From Acidobacteria bacterium 13_1_40CM_65_14 (lineage in GTDB: Bacteria; Acidobacteriota; Vicinamibacteria; Vicinamibacterales; CAVVIG01): a stretch of DNA of 33,050 bases. The notes under the pieces are model-generated. The model did no database searches, had not been told where the DNA came from, and saw only the letters and a program-made list of their open reading frames with translations. Numbering within the stretch: the first letter of the stretch is position 1; every line of letters starts with the position of its first letter. The stretch lies in the NCBI GenBank assembly GCA_001917905.1, contig MNEX01000312.1, positions 1 to 33,050 of the forward strand, in the 5' to 3' direction. Both the position numbers and the translations under genes were made by a program. Below, one piece after another: positions 29,281 through 33,050 of this stretch.

Positions 29281-30291
29281 CTACTCGGACGTCCGCGCGA
29301 GCGGAATGCCGAGCTGACGCGCCTTCCTGTACAAATTCGGACGCTGAATTCCGAGCGTTTGGGCGGCAGCTGCCATCCGCCAGTCATGGTGCTGCAGCAC
29401 AGCGGCAATGTAGTCGCGCTCGAAGCGCAGGCGTGCCTCACGAAGATTGCCCACGGGCACGAAGGGCGCCGGCGCGCGATGGAGCTGCAGGGCGGGCAAC
29501 ACGTGCTCGACGTGAATGACGTCCTCTCGCGTTTCGGTCACCACGCGGTCGAGCACGTCATGGAGCTCCGCGAGGTTGCCCGGCCACGTCAACGCGGCCA
29601 GCAGCGCCTGCGCGGCTTGCGTGAACGTCCGCACGCCAATCCCACGCGTGGCGCAGATGTCTTCGACGAGCCGCACCGCAAGCGCGGGCACGTCTTCGGC
29701 GCGCTCGCGCAGCGGCGGCACATCGATGCGCACGGCCGACAGACGCCGGTACAAATCCGCGCGGAAGCGGTGCGCGTGCACGTCGCCGTCGATCCCCGGC
29801 GACGCACTGGCGACGAGACGAAATGCGGTCGGCACCGGCGTGTGATCGATCCGCACTTCGCCGTCGCGCGCGATGCGCGCCAGACGCGCCTGTGGCCCCG
29901 CGGGCAGCTCCGTCACATCCTGGAGAAACAGGATGCCGCCGCGCGCCGCGGCGATGCGGCTGTCGCTCGAGACCGACTCGAGATCGGTCGGCGCCTCCTC
30001 GGCGGTCACGCCGAAGAGGACGCGATCGAGCCGCGCGGCGTCGCCGGCCGCGCACTCAACGATAACGTAAGGCGCCGTCGAATGCCGGCTGCGCGCATGT
30101 AAATCGCGCGCGACCGAATCGACCGCCGTGCCTGGCTCTGCGGTCAAGAGGACGCCGCCGTCGAGCGCGGCCGCCCGGCGGACGAGCTCCTGCACGCGCG
30201 TGATCGCGGGCGAACGGCCGACGAGTTCCGGCGCGCTGGGCCGCGTGAATCGCGGGGCGTGCGCGCCGGCCAGCATCAGTGGGTCTGCCAT
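29281..30291 (-). CDS. NtrC/PspF-type regulator with degenerate AAA+ domain and Fis-type DNA-binding domain
   Basis: This 336-residue protein has the layout of a sigma-54 enhancer-binding protein: an AAA+ domain (about 22-265) and a Fis/HTH_8 helix-turn-helix (about 283-330, AAAAQTLGIQRPNLYRKARQ). Each key ATPase motif is altered. Walker A reads AEPGTAVD (51-58), without the Lys. The GAFTGA sigma-54 contact loop is missing after VLFG (91-94). Walker B is LFLQDV (121-126) instead of LFLDEI. LTWPGNLAEL (234-243) lacks the usual Arg of PGNVREL. FRADLYRRL (176-184) is kept. It probably binds DNA without ATP hydrolysis or sigma-54 activation. It leads the locus, directly upstream of the Wza-like gene, so control of polysaccharide expression is likely. 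ATG 30291 has only a weak AGAG upstream. Confidence 0.87.
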   Translation of the reverse strand: MADPLMLAGAHAPRFTRPSAPELVGRSPAITRVQELVRRAAALDGGVLLTAEPGTAVDSVARDLHARSRHSTAPYVIVECAAGDAARLDRVLFGVTAEEAPTDLESVSSDSRIAAARGGILFLQDVTELPAGPQARLARIARDGEVRIDHTPVPTAFRLVASASPGIDGDVHAHRFRADLYRRLSAVRIDVPPLRERAEDVPALAVRLVEDICATRGIGVRTFTQAAQALLAALTWPGNLAELHDVLDRVVTETREDVIHVEHVLPALQLHRAPAPFVPVGNLREARLRFERDYIAAVLQHHDWRMAAAAQTLGIQRPNLYRKARQLGIPLARTSE

Positions 30292-30599
30292 GGCTGACTC
30301 TCTAGAGGAAGCGGGTTTAAGGACGTGGGGCTGGGGGTTAGGCTAGCGAGTGAACGCGAGGGCTCAACGAGTGGAGACTGCCGACTGATACAGCTCCGCC
30401 CCGTCACTTACATGGAGCGACGAGGCTTAATACGACTTAATATGACTTTATAGACAGTGCTGTGTCAACGTCGATACAGAATCGGATCGCCGGCGATACG
30501 CCCTGGTCAACATCTCTTATCGGCCCATTGGATTTGTATCGATACGGATCGCGAGACTGTATCTGGCGGGAAACAGGCGGGCGTCGGTGGCGGCGGATG
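30292..30599. other. 308-bp intergenic region between the regulator and the DUF6249-like gene
   Basis: No gene is seen here. The stretch is AT-richer than its surroundings between 30425 and 30560. It has two or three 10-bp-spaced copies of a GACTTAATAT-like text (GGCTTAATAC, GACTTAATAT, GACTTTATAG at 30424-30453), a palindrome GTATCGATAC at 30536-30545, and the inverted pair GATACAG (30473-30479) / CTGTATC (30557-30563). A minus-strand promoter candidate lies at 30440-30468. No intrinsic terminator with a T-run was recognised for the gene ending at 30600. Confidence 0.6.
30440..30468 (-). promoter_or_regulatory. candidate housekeeping promoter for the regulator and export genes
   Basis: On the minus strand TTGACA (30468-30463) is followed after 17 nt by TCATAT (30445-30440). 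The first is a perfect -35 match and the second a partial -10 match. The predicted start near 30433 would give a leader of about 140 nt before ATG 30291. The -10 lies inside the 10-bp-spaced GACTTAATAT-like repeats, which could be regulator sites. The match is by eye only. Confidence 0.4.
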
Positions 30600-31088
30600 T
30601 CAACCGTTGGTTGGACGTGGAGGCTCTGGCGGACTCGGCGGCGCTGCGGGCGGCGCGCCCCACGAGCGTGGATCGGTGGCTGGCAGGTGGGACGCGGTGT
30701 CGATGAAACTGTTGACGAAAAAGGCGAGACCGACGACGACCAGGAAGCCGCCGACGCCGATCGCCACCGACTCTTCGCCTGACGTGAACGCAATGAGCAC
30801 CATCAAGCCGAACCCGACCCCCATCAGCGTCACGCCCGCGCGGCGATGGCGGCCGCCACTCGCGTATTGACGATAGTCGTGGCGTTCCAGCCGGCTCATC
30901 GCGCGATCGAATCCTCGCGGGTCGACCTCGGGCGCGGGCACCAGACCGCGCTCGATCATGGCGATCCGTTCCCTGATTTCGAGCTCACGCACGCGGGCAT
31001 GCGCGAGCGTCTTGACGATCACATAGACGAACGCGCCCACGATCGCGGTAACCGGTATCAGGAACGGGCTGATGAACATGTCGTCCAC
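30600..31088 (-). CDS. DUF6249-like small membrane protein
   Basis: This is a protein of about 162 residues with one N-terminal membrane helix (FISPFLIPVTAIVGAFVYVIV), then a cytosolic segment REIRERIAMIERGLVP-like (ELEIRERIAMIERGLVPAP), and two further helices (VTLMGVGFGLMVLIAFT and AIGVGGFLVVVGLAFFV). The C-terminus is proline-rich. The RERxAMIERGLVP segment is typical of the DUF6249 family, whose function is unknown and which often neighbours ECF sigma factors. I took GTG 31088-31086 because GGGAGG lies 4 nt upstream; ATG 31079 is the alternative and has the same motif 13 nt away. It is divergent from the sigma gene and probably shares its regulation. Confidence 0.75.
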   Translation of the reverse strand: MDDMFISPFLIPVTAIVGAFVYVIVKTLAHARVRELEIRERIAMIERGLVPAPEVDPRGFDRAMSRLERHDYRQYASGGRHRRAGVTLMGVGFGLMVLIAFTSGEESVAIGVGGFLVVVGLAFFVNSFIDTASHLPATDPRSWGAPPAAPPSPPEPPRPTNG

Positions 31089-31116
31089 TGCGCCTCCCAC
31101 AAACTTGTCCGACCTG

Positions 31117-31147
31117 ATTAGACTGGAACACTTCGTGAATTGTTTCA
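31117..31147 (-). promoter_or_regulatory. candidate ECF-type promoter toward the DUF6249-like gene
   Basis: On the minus strand TGAAAC (31147-31142) is followed by TCTAAT (31122-31117) with 19 nt between. The same two hexamers at the same spacing face the sigma gene on the plus strand. TGAAAC resembles the AAC-type -35 element of ECF sigma factors and TCTAAT resembles their -10. The predicted start near 31110 leaves a short leader containing GGGAGG. Confidence 0.4.
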
Positions 31148-31182
31148 CCCTGGCCTGAGCTCGTCGAAGGCTGAAACAATTC
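31137..31182 (+). repeat. inverted repeat with CCTGAGCTCGTCGAAGG-type core between divergent genes
   Basis: GAATTGTTTCA (31137-31147) and TGAAACAATTC (31172-31182) are perfect 11-bp inverted arms around a 24-nt spacer. The spacer contains CCTGAGCTCGTCGAAGG (31154-31170), a dispersed repeat core seen in many environmental genomes and known in translation as STSSGQG-like text. The element sits between the divergent sigma and DUF6249-like genes, and each arm supplies the TGAAAC of a candidate promoter. Confidence 0.8.
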
Positions 31183-31202
31183 CGGGATCGACGTGTTCTA
31201 AT
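31172..31202 (+). promoter_or_regulatory. candidate ECF-type promoter of the sigma gene (possible autoregulation)
   Basis: TGAAAC (31172-31177) and TCTAAT (31197-31202) stand 19 nt apart. Transcription would begin about 31208, only a few bases before ATG 31213. That fits the absence of a visible Shine-Dalgarno for the sigma gene and would make the mRNA nearly leaderless. It mirrors the minus-strand candidate at 31117-31147. Confidence 0.4.
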
Positions 31203-31212
31203 ACTTCGGCGC

Positions 31213-31767
31213 ATGCAAGCCGTCAACGAGCGCGAGCTCGTGGAGCGCTGCCGTTCCGGCGACGAAGGGGCCTTTCAGGAACTGATCGATCGATACAAGG
31301 ATCTGGTGTTCGCCTTGATAGCCCGTACTGTCCAAGATCGGTCGCGCGCGGAGGATCTCGCCCAGGACGTGTTTCTGCGCATTCACCGCGGATTGCCGTA
31401 CTTCCGCGGCGAGGCGCGCCTCTCCACCTGGATCTACCGCATCGTCGCCAACGTGTGCGTGCAGGAACAGACACGTCCGCGTGCATCGGTACCGAGCGTG
31501 TCGCTCGACGATGAGCGCACGAGCGCGCGCGTCACGCCGTCGGCGGCGGATCGGCAGTTCGGCGATCTGGAGCTTCGCGATCGCCTCGAAAAAGCCATCG
31601 CGCGGCTGCCGCCGAATTACCGTCTGTTGATCGCCGCGCACTATCTGGACGGCGTGCTCTATGAGGATCTCGCCGAGGCGTTGCAGTTGCCGCTCGGTAC
31701 GGTGAAGACGCAGCTGTTTCGCGCGAAGCAGCAACTGCGGCGGCTGCTCGAAACGGAGTTGAAGTGA
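31213..31767 (+). CDS. ECF-family RNA polymerase sigma factor
   Basis: This is a 184-residue sigma-70 family protein with region 2 (about 18-85: DRYKDLVFALIARTVQD, RAEDLAQDVFLRIHRGL, TWIYRIVANVC) and region 4 (about 122-178: RLPPNYRLLIAAHYLDG, YEDLAEALQLPLGTVKTQLF), and no region 3, as in ECF sigma factors. It directs core polymerase to promoters of a stress or envelope regulon. A zinc-binding membrane anti-sigma gene lies about 300 bp downstream, separated by a 72-bp tandem array. ATG 31213 is used; no Shine-Dalgarno is visible (ATACTTCGGCGC precedes it). Confidence 0.92.
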   Translation: MQAVNERELVERCRSGDEGAFQELIDRYKDLVFALIARTVQDRSRAEDLAQDVFLRIHRGLPYFRGEARLSTWIYRIVANVCVQEQTRPRASVPSVSLDDERTSARVTPSAADRQFGDLELRDRLEKAIARLPPNYRLLIAAHYLDGVLYEDLAEALQLPLGTVKTQLFRAKQQLRRLLETELK

Positions 31768-31780
31768 CGTCGCCGACGTC

Positions 31781-32040
31781 CTGTTCTGGACATGCGCGAG
31801 CGGTCTACGCCGCGAAGCGCATCACGGCGTCGGGTCGGTGCGCGGTGACGCTCTGTTCTGAATACGCGCGAGGGGTTTACGCCGCGAAGCGCATCACGGC
31901 GTCGGGTCGGTGCGCGGTGACGCTCTGTTCTGAATACGCGCGAGCGGTTTACGCCGCGAAGCGCATCACGGCGTCGGGTCTGTGCGCGGTGACGTTCTGT
32001 TCTGGATACGCGCGAGCGGTTTACGCCGCGAAGCGCGTCA
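31781..32040 (+). repeat. 72-bp tandem repeat array (about 3.6 copies) between sigma and anti-sigma genes
   Basis: Copies begin with CTGTTCTG at 31781, 31853, 31925 and 31997, exactly 72 bp apart. They contain the shared block TTTACGCCGCGAAGCGCAT and GTCGGTGCGCGGTGACG. Differences between copies are a few substitutions; the fourth copy ends after about 44 bp. Because 72 is divisible by three, several frames stay open through the array and encode a 24-residue repeat, for example from GTG 31764, which overlaps the sigma stop. No known protein family is recognised, so I call it a DNA repeat rather than a gene. It fills most of the 306 bp between the two genes. Confidence 0.9.
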
Positions 32041-32041
32041 G

Positions 32042-32063
32042 GCGTGGGGGTGGGGCCCCACGC
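32042..32063 (+). other. strong GC hairpin just upstream of the anti-sigma start
   Basis: GCGTGGGG (32042-32049) pairs with CCCCACGC (32056-32063); within it GTGGGGCCCCAC (32050-32061) is a perfect palindrome. The hairpin ends 10 nt before ATG 32074 and is followed by ATATAAAGAA, not a T-run. It may limit ribosome access to the anti-sigma start; this is inference. Confidence 0.55.
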
Positions 32064-32073
32064 ATATAAAGAA

Positions 32074-32553
32074 ATGTTTTGCGACGAAGCGCTTGACGCT
32101 GTTGAGCCGATTGCCGCCGGCGAGCTGACGCCGGATGGCCGCATTGCGGATCATCTCGCCACGTGTCCGAACTGTGCGGCGGCGCTCGACAGCGCGCGGC
32201 GGCTCGAGCGCATGCTGCAGGCGCGTCCCGCGCCGCGCCCGGCCGCGCAGTTCACGTCGCGGACGCTCGCGCGCGTTCGCCGCGCGCGGTGGCGCAACGA
32301 ACAGTTTCTCGACGTCGGCTTCAACGTCGCGATCGGTGCCATCGTGCTCGCGGTCATCGGCGGCATCTGGATGCTCCTGCACCGCAGCGGTCTCGCCGCG
32401 GTCAGCAGCGACGCCATGGATCTGTTCGGCAGCGGGATGATGACGATGGTCCGGCGGGTGGCGCCGTCGCTGCCGCTCTATGGCGCCGCCTCGGCGGTCC
32501 TCGCCACCGCACTCGTGCTCTGGTGGTGGGCTGAAAGAGACGCGACCTTGTAA
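32074..32553 (+). CDS. zinc-binding membrane anti-sigma factor
   Basis: This is a 159-residue protein. The N-terminal anti-sigma domain carries HLATCPNC (27-34), the HX3CX2C zinc motif of ZAS-type anti-sigma factors. A basic linker follows, then two hydrophobic helices (FNVAIGAIVLAVIGGIWMLL and LYGAASAVLATALVLWWW). It would hold the upstream ECF sigma factor at the membrane. ATG 32074 is chosen; a GTG at 32044 in frame would add ten residues read through the GC hairpin. No strong Shine-Dalgarno is present (AAAGAA). The gap from the sigma gene is unusually long for a sigma/anti-sigma pair because of the repeat array. Confidence 0.85.
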   Translation: MFCDEALDAVEPIAAGELTPDGRIADHLATCPNCAAALDSARRLERMLQARPAPRPAAQFTSRTLARVRRARWRNEQFLDVGFNVAIGAIVLAVIGGIWMLLHRSGLAAVSSDAMDLFGSGMMTMVRRVAPSLPLYGAASAVLATALVLWWWAERDATL

Positions 32554-32685
32554 TTGCGGATTGAGGATTGCGGATTGCGGATTTATTGCAGATTGAATGG
32601 ACGATAAATCCACATTGTGCAATAGCGGATCGATTGCGGACTCAATCACCAATCAATCCGCAATCCGCAATCCTCAATCCGCAAT
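32553..32685 (+). repeat. perfect 30-bp inverted repeat built from ATTGCGG heptamers
   Basis: The left arm at 32553-32582 consists of four 7-bp units (ATTGCGG ATTGAGG ATTGCGG ATTGCGG). It is exactly complementary to the right arm at 32656-32685. A second small hairpin, GGATTTAT (32579-32586) with ATAAATCC (32604-32611), lies inside the 73-nt spacer. The arm overlaps the anti-sigma stop codon region by one base and ends just before the zinc-ribbon gene, so the element sits between two convergent genes and could end transcription from both sides. The heptamer type is a dispersed repeat in many environmental genomes. Confidence 0.85.
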
Positions 32686-32725
32686 ACGATTAGACACCAG
32701 AATCCGCAATACGATTAGACACCAG
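32676..32725 (+). repeat. exact 25-bp tandem duplication at the end of the zinc-ribbon gene
   Basis: AATCCGCAATACGATTAGACACCAG at 32676-32700 is repeated without change at 32701-32725. The second copy holds the TAA stop (32717-32715) and last codons of the minus-strand gene, and the first copy shares the right arm of the neighbouring inverted repeat. A recent slip or insertion event is likely. Confidence 0.9.
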
Positions 32726-33005
32726 CGACCCAGACGAGCTGAAGGCACTGCGGACATGCGTACGCCATTCGCAGATCGCCTTCGAACGACACGAACCCGC
32801 CTTGTCCCTGAGTCGCGCACGACGGGCAAATCGCGGACGCTGCGGCCTCGAGCGTCGCGACGCGCAGGAGGCGACCGGTGGTCGGGCATGGAATGGTCGT
32901 GGGACTCGACGGGTAACGCGACACACACGGATGGCCGTCTCCACGTTGGTGCCAGCGAAACAGCCCGTGATAGAGATCGATGCGATCGAGAAGTTTTGAA
33001 TCCAC
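32715..33005 (-). CDS. hypothetical zinc-ribbon-like protein, start possibly beyond the window
   Basis: This is a small protein of about 96 residues with two CX2C knuckles near the C-terminus, CPSC (60-63) and CPQC (84-87), which may form a zinc ribbon. Between them is GGFVSFEGDLRMAYA. The N-terminal half has no recognised domain, and I do not know its function. The start used is GTG 33005-33003 without a clear Shine-Dalgarno. The frame stays open to the right edge (reading GPYGTIRPHQSPT before the GTG), so the real start may lie outside. Its stop lies in the second copy of the 25-bp duplication, and it converges on the anti-sigma gene across the inverted repeat. Confidence 0.6.
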   Translation of the reverse strand: MDSKLLDRIDLYHGLFRWHQRGDGHPCVSRYPSSPTTIPCPTTGRLLRVATLEAAASAICPSCATQGQGGFVSFEGDLRMAYACPQCLQLVWVAGV

Positions 33006-33050
33006 GGTGGGCGATTGGTGCGGGCGGATGGTACCATAGGGTCCAAGTAG

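Noticed and set aside
31764-32069. Protein-coding gene of 24-residue repeats
   Set aside because: Openness follows from a 72-bp period; no ribosome site, family or biased codon pattern supports translation. Kept as a repeat and as a finding.
31659-32144. Minus-strand 161-codon frame across the repeat array
   Set aside because: Same periodic openness and antisense to the sigma gene end; very Arg-rich.

Overview
The window is a high-GC bacterial segment. From about 30.3 kb down to the left edge it is one long polysaccharide-assembly locus read on the minus strand. The right 2.5 kb is a separate extracytoplasmic sigma-factor module plus a small zinc-ribbon gene. The GC content, the gene style and the translated intergenic repeats (SGPAEAGRH-like and STSSGQG-like) suggest an environmental Acidobacteriota, possibly Vicinamibacteria. 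That placement is inference; there is no rRNA or other marker gene here.

Minus-strand layout in transcription order. First comes a regulator of the NtrC/PspF type with a decayed ATPase (30291-29281), then a Wza-like outer-membrane export protein (29268-28351). A 198-bp gap follows with tandem 39-bp hairpin repeats. Next is a run of 17 genes (28152-8405) in which consecutive genes overlap, abut, or in one case sit 10 bp apart. It holds eight GT4-type glycosyltransferases, two GT2 glycosyltransferases, two FkbM methyltransferases, two class I methyltransferases, an asparagine-synthetase-like amidotransferase, a Wzy-type polymerase and a Wzx-type flippase. After a 123-bp gap with a large hairpin come two GDP-fucose-synthase-like reductases alternating with two more GT4 enzymes, a priming phosphoglycosyl transferase and a third class I methyltransferase. 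The left end has a geranylgeranyl-reductase-family flavoprotein, a GT39-like membrane glycosyltransferase and the start of a lasso-peptide-B2-like (transglutaminase-fold) gene cut by the window edge.

Together the genes describe a Wzx/Wzy-type pathway. The phosphoglycosyl transferase loads the first sugar on a polyprenyl phosphate. Up to twelve cytosolic glycosyltransferases extend it, and methyl and amide groups are added. Wzx flips the repeat unit, Wzy polymerises it, and the Wza-like protein exports the chain. The Wzc-type co-polymerase/tyrosine kinase, its phosphatase and GDP-mannose 4,6-dehydratase are not in the window.

The right end carries an ECF sigma factor (plus strand), a zinc-binding membrane anti-sigma factor and a divergent DUF6249-like membrane gene. 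The most unusual signals are the inactive-looking regulator, mirrored ECF-type promoter elements carried by an inverted repeat between the divergent genes, a 72-bp tandem array between sigma and anti-sigma, and the polyprenyl-reductase-like gene beside the lipid-linked sugar enzymes. No tRNA, rRNA, CRISPR array, transposase or integrase was seen.
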